Shown piece by piece: positions 5,563 through 11,228 of a DNA stretch of 28,034 nt. The stretch's first letter is position 1, and each line of letters begins with the position of its first letter. Origin of the DNA: a virus; IMG/VR virus record IMGVR_UViG_3300044631_002885, positions 1 to 28,034 of that record. One strand, 5' to 3'. The translations under genes and the position numbers were made by a program. A model generated the notes under the pieces. That model was not told the DNA's origin. It ran no database searches and was given only the letters and a program-made list of their open reading frames with translations.

Positions 5563-6514
5563 TGATTGCCTTTAGCAAATTAAACAAGTAAACGCTTTGT
5601 CCGTTAGGTGATGAAATTTCTACAGAAGAAGATTTCATTAGCGTAATCAATTGATCAGCTGTATATGCTGGAAAGATAGTCTTTAACTGCACGTACTTTG
5701 CTGCGATAACCTGGACAGAAACAGATGTTCCGTAAGAAAAACCAGGTTTGTTTCCAGGGTATATGGTTGGTAGCTGAACTTCTCCCCACAAATCTACCAG
5801 GTTCTTATCGTAATTGCTAATCAAAGATATCTGTGGTCGATCTAGGTTAAGAGTTTCAATGCCACCCACTGCAACTGATTGCTTAATGCATGCAGGCCAT
5901 TCAATCTTATCCTTCATTGCTGGATTAGTTCCACTATTGCCTGAAGGGAAAAACACTGGAATGCCAGAGTTATTCAAAGTAGAAACAATTGAATCAATTT
6001 TAGTTGGTAAGCAATAGTCGGCAGTTTTCATTCTAATAACTGGAGCATTAGTTGCATGTGATGATGCTACGGCAACAATATTATACTTTAGCCTATTGCT
6101 ATTAACCCAAGATAATGCGTTTGCAAGTGTATTAATTCCGTATGTCTGCTGAGCACCAGCTCTTGTGTTTCCAACAATTCTTACAAAAACAATATTCAGG
6201 TTTGGATTAGCATGCAGTGCTGCTGAAACCATTTGAGTTCCATGATTAAATGATGATGTTGAAAGAATGTTGAGTGGGATAACAGATGCCCCTGGACCCT
6301 CCATGTATCTAGTTCCATTTGGACATGATGGCCAATCTAAAATACAAACCTCTGCAACAATTCGTGACTTAATTCCAGGAATTGATGTGTCAAGCGCAGT
6401 ATCTAGAATAGCAAGTGTAGGTGTAACCGTTTTAGGTTTTAAATTTGCCTCAGCGGGCATAGATGTCATAGCGATTAGTGTGGCAGCAAGTGCCATAGTT
6501 ATTAGTTTTTTCAT
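5555..6514 (-). CDS. Secreted subtilisin-like (S8) serine protease
   Basis: Counting from the ATG at 6514, residues 1-23 are a signal peptide (MKKLITMALAATLIAMTSMP, cut near AEA). The catalytic triad is Asp38 in LAILDTALD, His91 in NHGTQMVSAAL and Ser264 in SYGTSVSVQ, with oxyanion Asn193 in SGNSGTNPA. Motifs are in S8 order, but the Ser block (GTSVSVQ instead of GTSMAxP) and the Asp block (DTAL instead of DTGI) are divergent. At 319 residues there is no obvious propeptide or C-terminal extension. It should act outside the membrane, cleaving wall or surface proteins, or a competitor. A TTG start 36 bases upstream is rejected because it overlaps the -35 box of the leaderless promoter. Confidence 0.82.
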   Translation of the reverse strand: MKKLITMALAATLIAMTSMPAEANLKPKTVTPTLAILDTALDTSIPGIKSRIVAEVCILDWPSCPNGTRYMEGPGASVIPLNILSTSSFNHGTQMVSAALHANPNLNIVFVRIVGNTRAGAQQTYGINTLANALSWVNSNRLKYNIVAVASSHATNAPVIRMKTADYCLPTKIDSIVSTLNNSGIPVFFPSGNSGTNPAMKDKIEWPACIKQSVAVGGIETLNLDRPQISLISNYDKNLVDLWGEVQLPTIYPGNKPGFSYGTSVSVQVIAAKYVQLKTIFPAYTADQLITLMKSSSVEISSPNGQSVYLFNLLKAING

Positions 6515-6521
6515 AAAGCTA

Positions 6522-6550
6522 ATTCTACTAAATTGACCAGATATTGTCAA
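6522..6550 (-). promoter_or_regulatory. Promoter TTGACA-N17-TAGAAT, leaderless, drives the protease unit
   Basis: A perfect TTGACA (6545-6550), a 17-base spacer and TAGAAT (6522-6527) end seven bases before the ATG at 6514. Transcription should begin at or next to the start codon. It fixes the start of the protease gene. Confidence 0.8.
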
Positions 6551-6557
6551 TAGGATA

Positions 6558-6734
6558 TTAGCTTTGCTGTGGTCGTGTGCGTGGATACCATTTACCAGAA
6601 TCCATGTTTTTAGCTTCGGCTGCTGCCTGCTGAGTATTGATAATATTGCTCATAATCTCATGCATTATATCTAATTCAATTCTAAGCTTGTATAGTTCAA
6701 GCTCCAACATATCAATTCTTCTTTGTGATCTCAT
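6558..6734 (-). CDS. Coiled-coil micro-protein, 58 aa
   Basis: Residues 5-45 form a leucine/isoleucine heptad-like helix (RIDMLELELYKLRIELDIMH and on), followed by a basic tail. It probably self-associates. The ATG overlaps the stop of the zinc-ribbon gene upstream as ATGA, so the pair is translationally coupled. The function is unknown. Confidence 0.6.
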   Translation of the reverse strand: MRSQRRIDMLELELYKLRIELDIMHEIMSNIINTQQAAAEAKNMDSGKWYPRTRPQQS

Positions 6735-6943
6735 TCTTCTTCTTCTCTATCCAGTGGCGTTGGTGCTGTTGCCAGTGTGCCACAATTAGCACACTCCATG
6801 TCTAAGAAATAAGTTGCAATTTCGCAACTATCAAAAATAACTTTAAGGTTCCATATTTCGCAACCACAAGGACATACATGTGTTGGTACACCTCTTATGT
6901 CCATTGATTTTGAATAGTCTGGTCTTAAGTCGTTTATATCCAT
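6731..6943 (-). CDS. Small zinc-ribbon protein, 70 aa
   Basis: CPCGCE at residues 24-29 and CANCG at about 51-55 provide the two knuckles of a zinc ribbon, and the C-terminus is acidic (REEEE). Similar small ribbons are common in actinobacteriophages, and their role is unknown. The ATG at 6943 lies six bases after a TATAAT box, so the mRNA is predicted to be leaderless. It is co-transcribed with the coiled-coil gene downstream. Confidence 0.65.
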   Translation of the reverse strand: MDINDLRPDYSKSMDIRGVPTHVCPCGCEIWNLKVIFDSCEIATYFLDMECANCGTLATAPTPLDREEEE

Positions 6944-6949
6944 TAACTA

Positions 6950-6955
6950 ATTATA
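6950..6955 (-). promoter_or_regulatory. -10 box TATAAT six bases before ATG 6943
   Basis: A perfect TATAAT lies in the 14-base gap between the Ntn-hydrolase gene and the zinc-ribbon gene, exactly six bases before the ATG. The -35 region is weak (TATACA at 17 bases). Leaderless transcription is inferred. Confidence 0.6.
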
Positions 6956-6957
6956 CA

Positions 6958-7515
6958 CTAAACTTGAATGTATGTATAGGGGGCTGCTACGCTCATGTTA
7001 AACTCAGTTGCTGCCTCTAGCGCTGCTTTAAGTCTTAGTTTAGGGTTCTTTTGATTCTTTGTTGCATGAAGTGCTCCCAAAGCGATCATGCCACCGCTAC
7101 CTTCTGCCATGTAGTTTACTATGTTTTCTCCAACATGAAAGTCTTCATCTATAGTAAAGATTCTACCTTCAACACCTACTATAAAAATACCTCCTGTATC
7201 CTCTTCTGATGAGGATCCAATACTTCCATATCCATGTTCTTTAAAGGCGGCTTTTACTGAATCAACAAATTTTGTTCGCATGAATTTATCTAATCCAGAA
7301 TTTGTTTTTGTTGGTGTATATTTTGGCGGGGTCCACATGTACTGAAGAATTTGTCCCATGCGAAATGAATCTGTAAATGCAACAGCATACTGACCAACTT
7401 TAAAACACTTGGGTTCTTTTCTTGATAAGATCCATCCAGTTTTATCATCTGATGCGGCATGATCTGATGCCATATAAACGACACCGCCTTGGGCAATTGC
7501 AACAATACAAGTCAT
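6958..7515 (-). CDS. Proteasome/HslV-like Ntn-hydrolase
   Basis: The protein starts MTCIVAIAQGGVVYMASDHA. If Met1 is removed, Thr becomes the N-terminal nucleophile. An Asp follows at mature position 17, as in proteasome beta subunits and HslV, and a Lys in the EPKCFKVG segment (mature 35) could be the catalytic Lys33 equivalent. The later AEGSGGMIALGALHA matches the GSGG-ALGA segment of the HslV/beta fold. The length (185) fits the family. It may form a ring peptidase or be a standalone amidase. No ATPase partner (HslU or Mpa-like) is visible. It has its own promoter with the -10 box six bases before the ATG. Confidence 0.78.
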   Translation of the reverse strand: MTCIVAIAQGGVVYMASDHAASDDKTGWILSRKEPKCFKVGQYAVAFTDSFRMGQILQYMWTPPKYTPTKTNSGLDKFMRTKFVDSVKAAFKEHGYGSIGSSSEEDTGGIFIVGVEGRIFTIDEDFHVGENIVNYMAEGSGGMIALGALHATKNQKNPKLRLKAALEAATEFNMSVAAPYTYIQV

Positions 7516-7521
7516 ACCTTT

Positions 7522-7550
7522 ATTGTACTATTTTAATTATTCTGTGTCCA
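7522..7550 (-). promoter_or_regulatory. Promoter TGGACA-N17-TACAAT, leaderless, drives the Ntn-hydrolase
   Basis: TGGACA (7545-7550) and TACAAT (7522-7527) each match five of six consensus bases, with 17-base spacing. The ATG at 7515 follows after six bases. The -35 box overlaps the last codons of the upstream membrane/coiled-coil gene. Confidence 0.7.
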
Positions 7551-7851
7551 TCATCTCATGATATTCAATATGATTTAATTGGGATAATACGCTTTCCAGC
7601 TCAGATTTCATTTCAATTAGGTCCTGAATGGCTCTATAATATTTGTCTTTCCATTCATTTAATTCTTTTTCAAGCTGATATAACTCTATCTTTAAGTCTT
7701 TTATATCTAATTTAAGGTGGTCTTTTTCACGCTCTTCCCGCCTTGTTTTTTCTTTTTTAGATTCCCTAAATCCATTAACTAGCGCAGTAGCAAATCCGCT
7801 AAGCGCTGCAGCTAATATTGATGCTACAACCGTTATATAAATTGTTTCCAT
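7537..7851 (-). CDS. Membrane-anchored coiled-coil protein, 104 aa
   Basis: A single N-terminal transmembrane helix (residues 5-27, ITVVASILAAALSGFATALV) is followed by a basic stretch (ESKKEKTRREEREK) and a long coiled coil to about residue 95. The layout suggests N-out topology with a cytoplasmic coil. Such proteins occur as phage holin-like or lysis-regulating proteins, but it is not beside the endolysin, so this is only a possibility. A TATAAT box ends nine bases before the ATG. Confidence 0.6.
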   Translation of the reverse strand: METIYITVVASILAAALSGFATALVNGFRESKKEKTRREEREKDHLKLDIKDLKIELYQLEKELNEWKDKYYRAIQDLIEMKSELESVLSQLNHIEYHEMMDTE

Positions 7852-7860
7852 TATAAGGTA

Positions 7861-7866
7861 ATTATA
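7861..7866 (-). promoter_or_regulatory. -10 box TATAAT before ATG 7851
   Basis: TATAAT lies nine bases before the ATG, inside a short inverted repeat (AAGGTA and TACCTT). No good -35 box is seen. It probably starts a nearly leaderless mRNA. Confidence 0.5.
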
Positions 7867-7879
7867 CCTTATAATTGAT

Positions 7880-8119
7880 CTAAATTAATAGTTCAGATGC
7901 TGTAATTTCTGGTCCTATATACTTCTTTTTTTGCACAAATTCTTTTACTGACTCATGACCATTTTGTCTTCCAGAAATAACTACGACCCATCTGGGCTCC
8001 ATCTTTTCATCTATGCATGTTTGGCACATAAAAAGATTTATTGGAAGAAGAGAAGATCTTTTTAAATTCAACTTATTCTTAGTCTTGTTGCATGAATAAC
8101 ACAATATTTTTTCACTCAT
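7880..8119 (-). CDS. Small zinc-finger protein, 79 aa
   Basis: CYSC at residues 7-10 and CQTC at about 32-35 form a treble-clef or ribbon-like zinc site. The region after it is WVVVISGRQNGHESVKEFVQ and a basic KKKYIG. It looks like a conserved actinophage protein, but its function is not known to me. The ATG overlaps the stop of the gene upstream as ATGA, in the WhiB transcription unit. Confidence 0.65.
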   Translation of the reverse strand: MSEKILCYSCNKTKNKLNLKRSSLLPINLFMCQTCIDEKMEPRWVVVISGRQNGHESVKEFVQKKKYIGPEITASELLI

Positions 8120-8424
8120 AATGCTGGCTTTCCCTCAAGTTCTACTCTGACTCCATAAGATTCTAAAAGCTTTTTTGCTCTTGAAACATAATCAATTACT
8201 TTTTCTTTTTCTATCCCATCAAACTGAATAAAGTTATCTTCATACAAACGCAGTGCTAGAAAATCTGGATACTGAACAACATCCATAAGCAAAAACATTG
8301 GCTTGTTTAACTCCCTAAGCTTTTTCTTCATATCCTCATTGTAAAAAACTGGTTTTCTGGGTTCACCATTCCACATATTAATGCCATGCTTAAAGTGGTC
8401 TTTGTCTTTATTTATAAATATCAT
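8116..8424 (-). CDS. Hypothetical protein, 102 aa
   Basis: The start at 8424 is chosen because its ATG overlaps the whiB stop as ATGA; a TTG five codons upstream is less likely. The protein starts MIFINKDKDHFKHGINMWNG. It contains alternating hydrophobic strands (FLLMDVVQYPDFLALRLYED) and a C-terminal helix with VRVELEG. No family is recognised. It is co-transcribed with whiB. Confidence 0.65.
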   Translation of the reverse strand: MIFINKDKDHFKHGINMWNGEPRKPVFYNEDMKKKLRELNKPMFLLMDVVQYPDFLALRLYEDNFIQFDGIEKEKVIDYVSRAKKLLESYGVRVELEGKPAL

Positions 8425-8717
8425 TTTAATTTTTTCCAAGTTTCTTTTGTTTTATGTATATTTTTCATTTTATCAATTTTACCAAGTGTTAGGTAGATTC
8501 CACCCCAAACCCCGTACTCGCTGCCGTCCACTCCAGCCTGATAACACATCTTTCTAACTGGACAAGATAGGCAGCATTCATCTATTGCTTTGGCGATTTG
8601 AACATCTGTTTCGTATTTTTCAAAAAATAGAAGAGTGTCCATTCCCAAGCATCCAGCTAGGTCTTGCCATTCTATATCGTTTTCATCGTATCTATAGTTA
8701 TCTAAAATATTTGACAT
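8421..8717 (-). CDS. WhiB-family iron-sulfur transcription regulator
   Basis: Four cysteines bind the [4Fe-4S] cluster: Cys23, then Cys49, Cys52 and Cys58 in ECCLSCPVRKMC. The GVWGG turn at 69-73 and a basic C-terminal tail (KTKETWKKLK) complete the WhiB pattern. The family is confined to actinobacteria and their phages, which makes it the best host marker here. Phage WhiB proteins (TM4 WhiBTM4 is the known example) can act on host sigma factor and WhiB2 targets, so it may control host transcription or superinfection. Its start overlaps the upstream hypothetical gene by 20 bases, and both lie behind the dyad-containing promoter at 8965-8994. Confidence 0.93.
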   Translation of the reverse strand: MSNILDNYRYDENDIEWQDLAGCLGMDTLLFFEKYETDVQIAKAIDECCLSCPVRKMCYQAGVDGSEYGVWGGIYLTLGKIDKMKNIHKTKETWKKLK

Positions 8718-8931
8718 ATTTTTCAGGCAAGGCCCAGGTTCCTTTTTTGTTTACTGGGAACTCTTTTTTGATCCCCCAGCTATTGTTCCTATAAGCACCA
8801 TCAGTGCTAAAGAACCCGCCTTGGTCCTTACTCCAAACAATTAGATTATAGTTGTTCCAATAAATATCTAACTTATTATTGTTAGCTTTTTTTCTTAGAA
8901 CTTCTACTCCGTTTTCATATAAATGTAACAT
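8698..8931 (-). CDS. Hypothetical protein, 77 aa, first gene of the whiB unit
   Basis: The sequence is rich in aromatic and Asn residues (DIYWNNYNLIVWSKDQGGFF, then GAYRNNSWGIKKEF), suggesting a small beta fold. No cysteine pair or membrane helix is seen. A GG-containing site (TAGGTAAAATG) precedes the ATG. It is the first gene after the strong promoter and operator-like dyad. No family is recognised. Confidence 0.65.
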   Translation of the reverse strand: MLHLYENGVEVLRKKANNNKLDIYWNNYNLIVWSKDQGGFFSTDGAYRNNSWGIKKEFPVNKKGTWALPEKYVKYFR

Positions 8932-8953
8932 TTTACCTATTTATCTATTTTGG

Positions 8954-8975
8954 ACCTGTATATTATTATACAGGT
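8954..8975. promoter_or_regulatory. Operator-like perfect dyad over the -10 box
   Basis: ACCTGTATA, four bases, then TATACAGGT form a perfect 9+4+9 inverted repeat. It covers the whole -10 box (8965-8970) and the likely transcript start near 8958. It is not followed by a T-run on the minus strand, so a repressor binding site is more likely than a terminator. No second copy was noticed in the window. Confidence 0.6.
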
Positions 8976-8994
8976 GTTTTGAGCTGCTTGTCAA
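8965..8994 (-). promoter_or_regulatory. Consensus promoter TTGACA-N18-TATAAT for the whiB unit
   Basis: Both boxes match consensus perfectly: TTGACA at 8989-8994, overlapping the TGA stop of the SDR gene, and TATAAT at 8965-8970, with an 18-base spacer. The leader to the ATG at 8931 would be about 27 bases. Confidence 0.8.
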
Positions 8995-9674
8995 GACAAA
9001 AACGGAACATCTTGTATGTGGCTAACATATATGGTGTTTATGTTCACAGGACTTTTTGACTTTACAATAAATGAAACTATTTCAGCAATATCTTCTGGCA
9101 TTATTGAACTACTTTGGCTACTGTCTTTATGACTATTTACAGATCCAGGTACAAACTCAGTTAATCTAATTCCATGCGGCGCTAAATCTCTTCTTAATAT
9201 TTTAGACATTATTGCTTGAGAGTGCTTAGACATTGTGTATGGAGATGAAGATCTAAATATTTGATATCCAGCTATTGAAGTTATATTTATTACTATTGGG
9301 TGCTCTTCGTTCTTCATTCTTGGGTATACTGATTTTATTAGATTAAATGTTGAAGACACATTAAGATTAAAAGAATTATTTAAAAACTCTTGCTCTTCTT
9401 CTAATATATTGGTTTTCATTGGTCCACCGCCACCGCCAGCACAATTTATTAAAGCATGTATGCTAACATCAGAAATAATATTAGTTAAGTTTTTAACAGA
9501 CTCTGTATTTGTTATATCAAATTCAATTGGGGTTATGTTGCCGCTGTACAAAGAGAGTGTTTGTAGTAAATCTTTTCTTCTTGCACAGGCTAAAACATTA
9601 AAATCTGAAGAAAGTGCCTTTGATATTGCTTCACCTATGCCAAAGCTGGCACCAGTTACTATTACATTTTTCAA
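8991..9674 (-). CDS. Short-chain dehydrogenase/reductase (SDR)
   Basis: The NAD(P)-binding motif TGASFGIG is at residues 7-14, followed by INCAG at 76-80, Ser133 in ITSIAG and the catalytic pair Tyr146/Lys150 in SPYTMSKH. These are the elements of a classical SDR Rossmann enzyme. At 227 residues it is slightly short but complete, and the C-terminus is intact through SVNSHKDSS and HIQDVPFLS. Arg32-Arg33 after the second strand suggests NADPH preference. The substrate is unknown. The start is a TTG at 9674, because the coding signal begins directly with the nucleotide-binding strand and no ATG is available. Confidence 0.88.
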   Translation of the reverse strand: MKNVIVTGASFGIGEAISKALSSDFNVLACARRKDLLQTLSLYSGNITPIEFDITNTESVKNLTNIISDVSIHALINCAGGGGGPMKTNILEEEQEFLNNSFNLNVSSTFNLIKSVYPRMKNEEHPIVINITSIAGYQIFRSSSPYTMSKHSQAIMSKILRRDLAPHGIRLTEFVPGSVNSHKDSSQSSSIMPEDIAEIVSFIVKSKSPVNINTIYVSHIQDVPFLS

Positions 9675-9679
9675 TAAAA

Positions 9680-9823
9680 TTATCTTTCTTCTATTTTTTT
9701 AATCTTGACGGAAACAATTTCTTCGTCAACACCAAATATATCACTGATATACTCTTTTGCATCTTCTGAGCTAAATGCTTCTACTACAGCATCAATCTCT
9801 ATTTTTATTGAATATTTTTTCAT
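9680..9823 (-). CDS. Hypothetical micro-protein, 47 aa
   Basis: The protein begins MKKYSIKIEIDAVVEAFSSE and ends with VSVKIKKIEER. The beta-alpha-beta pattern resembles a tiny ferredoxin-like domain, as in small phage proteins that place an EAFSSEDAKEYI-like helix between two strands. Its ATG overlaps the endolysin stop as ATGA. The function is unknown. Confidence 0.65.
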   Translation of the reverse strand: MKKYSIKIEIDAVVEAFSSEDAKEYISDIFGVDEEIVSVKIKKIEER

Positions 9824-10398
9824 TTACCGCAGGTTGGGCACTTTTTTATTTTAGATGTTGAAGTTTTTGCTGCTGGCTTATCTGCAGATTTAGATGCTGC
9901 GCCAAACTTTGGTCTTCCAAAGCCCACGATTGAAATTAAAACCCCAGCTTTATTTTTCTTATATGCACGAAGTTGCTTGCACACTTCTCCGCCATTTCGT
10001 TGACTTCCAGACTTCTTTGAAGATGTGTTGCCTTCTATACACCAGACTGTGCCATCTTCATTATCTTTGACAACAATACCTACGTGAGAAATTCTATCGA
10101 CACCATCTGATGGGAAATCAAAATAGGCTATATCTCCTGGTTCTGGATCTGCAACATCTACATCAATCCAAGCTCCTGCTTTTTTAAATGCTGCCGCACC
10201 GCCTGGTGTATAAACAGTATTAGGAATCTTTACGCCAGATTCTGACCCGCACCAATTTACGAAACTTCCGCACCATGGTTGAAAGTTTGCTTTCATGAAA
10301 GCACCGTACTTAGTTTCGTTATCTTTTGGACCCTCAATAGTACCAATCTCTGCTGTAGCAACTTCAATTAAACGAGCTGCTGTACCTTGTTCTGCCAT
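9820..10398 (-). CDS. CHAP-domain endolysin
   Basis: The CHAP amidase/endopeptidase domain covers residues about 8-165. The catalytic Cys43 is in PWCGSFVNWC, His105 in ISHVGIVV and the third polar residue in CIEGNTS (Glu122/Asn124). It should cut peptidoglycan cross-bridges or stems at lysis. After residue 165 comes a Lys/Ala/Ser linker ending in CPTCGK, a short possible half zinc knuckle in place of a classical wall-binding domain. There is no signal peptide, so export needs a holin, and two holin-like genes lie directly upstream. Its ATG overlaps the TAA of the upstream gene. Confidence 0.88.
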   Translation of the reverse strand: MAEQGTAARLIEVATAEIGTIEGPKDNETKYGAFMKANFQPWCGSFVNWCGSESGVKIPNTVYTPGGAAAFKKAGAWIDVDVADPEPGDIAYFDFPSDGVDRISHVGIVVKDNEDGTVWCIEGNTSSKKSGSQRNGGEVCKQLRAYKKNKAGVLISIVGFGRPKFGAASKSADKPAAKTSTSKIKKCPTCGK

Positions 10399-10808
10399 TA
10401 GTCTTTATCCCAATCTAGATCAACTGGTTGCTCTTCTGGCATTGCGCCATCTGGCTTTGCTGCCAAACGAGCTGCAGTTGCATCAATTTCTGCTTCTAAT
10501 TTTTTATCTGCTTGTGTATTTTTTGCATCTACTTCTTTGTTTGCTATCTGTGCTGCCATAATATCTTTAGCGCCTGAGTTGCCAATTAGAATTCCTGCAA
10601 GTGTTCCTGTAATAAATGTTGCAATGCTACCTAGAACATTGAAGAACATCTTGTCATTTTCTGACTGAGCCCCGATAGGTTGTGTTACAAACAATAGCCC
10701 ATAAATAATTCCAAGAGCTGTCATGAAAAGAATACTACCAAGGGTTATTCCTAGAATAAACTTTAATCGAGCATCTAAGTCTGCGGGCGTTAGTTTTTCT
10801 TTAGCCAT
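10398..10808 (-). CDS. Holin-like protein with two membrane helices, 136 aa
   Basis: Transmembrane helices are visible at about 17-40 (FILGITLGSILFMTALGIIY) and 55-77 (FNVLGSIATFITGTLAGILI). A charged Ala/Lys coil and an acidic end (PVDLDWDKD) follow. Two helices, small size and position directly before the endolysin are typical of a holin that permeabilises the membrane. It overlaps the lipoprotein gene by eight bases and the endolysin by one base. Confidence 0.7.
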   Translation of the reverse strand: MAKEKLTPADLDARLKFILGITLGSILFMTALGIIYGLLFVTQPIGAQSENDKMFFNVLGSIATFITGTLAGILIGNSGAKDIMAAQIANKEVDAKNTQADKKLEAEIDATAARLAAKPDGAMPEEQPVDLDWDKD

Positions 10809-11016
10809 TTGTTATTTCCTGTTCTGGTGTTGTAGGTGTAATTTTTATTACATCTTTTGTACAAGTCTGTGAAGCTTCACATTCTGGAGGAGTGCATTCT
10901 GCAATTTCCCAATTTTTAGGATCTTGACATGGATAGCGATATCTATTTAAAGAGTCACATCCAGTTAATGATAGCATTAGCAAGCATGCCAAAGCAATAG
11001 CACTTATTTTCTTCAT
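10801..11016 (-). CDS. Small lipoprotein, 71 aa
   Basis: A lipoprotein signal peptide (MKKISAIALACLLMLSLTGC) ends in a good lipobox, LTGC, with lipidation at Cys20. The mature part has five more cysteines (YPCQDP, IAECTPPECEA, QTCTK) that could form disulfides. It would sit on the outer face of the membrane. Placed between two holin-like genes and before the endolysin, it may be an antiholin, a spanin-like or a superinfection-exclusion lipoprotein. Its ATG lies six bases after a TATAAT box, so its mRNA is predicted to be leaderless. A longer frame to 11196 is rejected. Confidence 0.78.
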   Translation of the reverse strand: MKKISAIALACLLMLSLTGCDSLNRYRYPCQDPKNWEIAECTPPECEASQTCTKDVIKITPTTPEQEITNG

Positions 11017-11022
11017 AAGGTA

Positions 11023-11028
11023 ATTATA
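11023..11028 (-). promoter_or_regulatory. -10 box TATAAT six bases before ATG 11016
   Basis: The box lies in the short gap between the 64-residue holin-like gene and the lipoprotein gene. No convincing -35 box is seen, but the distance to ATG is the same six bases found at other leaderless sites. It could give the endolysin cassette its own late or independent expression. Confidence 0.55.
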
Positions 11029-11033
11029 CACTA

Positions 11034-11228
11034 TTAGTCCTCTTTTCTCAGAGGTATGGTTAGTAGCCATATTGCTGTAGCAATAACTGTAGCAACTCCA
11101 ACTACCTGCTGGGCTGAGCCAGTAAGGGTTAGCCAAGCGATAAAAAATCCCAATAGGGTGAATATTTGGGCTATACTTTCCTTGATAACTTCCCACATAT
11201 ATTTAAATAGGGCCTTGATTATTTTCAT
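11034..11228 (-). CDS. Holin-like membrane protein, 64 aa
   Basis: Two hydrophobic helices (about 20-38, AQIFTLLGFFIAWLTLTG, and 42-58) are joined by a short turn. The start is basic (MKIIKALFKYMWEVIKES) and the end is charged (PLRKED). A perfect AGGAGG lies six bases before the ATG, inside the last codons of the PA14 gene, and TAATG overlaps couple the two. Size, topology and neighbours fit a class II holin. It could act with the second holin-like protein as a holin/antiholin pair. Confidence 0.68.
   Translation of the reverse strand: MKIIKALFKYMWEVIKESIAQIFTLLGFFIAWLTLTGSAQQVVGVATVIATAIWLLTIPLRKED

Noticed and set aside
6515-6550. TTG start extending the protease by 12 residues
   Set aside because: It lies on the -35 box of a good promoter whose transcript begins at the ATG at 6514, and the signal peptide starts properly there.
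8954-8975. Intrinsic terminator of the SDR gene
   Set aside because: There is no T-run after the hairpin on the minus strand and the stem contains a consensus -10 box, so an operator is more likely.
9409-9702. Plus-strand frame opposite the SDR gene
   Set aside because: It has no ribosome binding site and lies fully inside a convincing minus-strand enzyme gene.
11017-11196. N-terminal extension of the lipoprotein
   Set aside because: It runs antiphase through the 64-residue holin-like gene and destroys the lipoprotein signal peptide, which starts at 11016.
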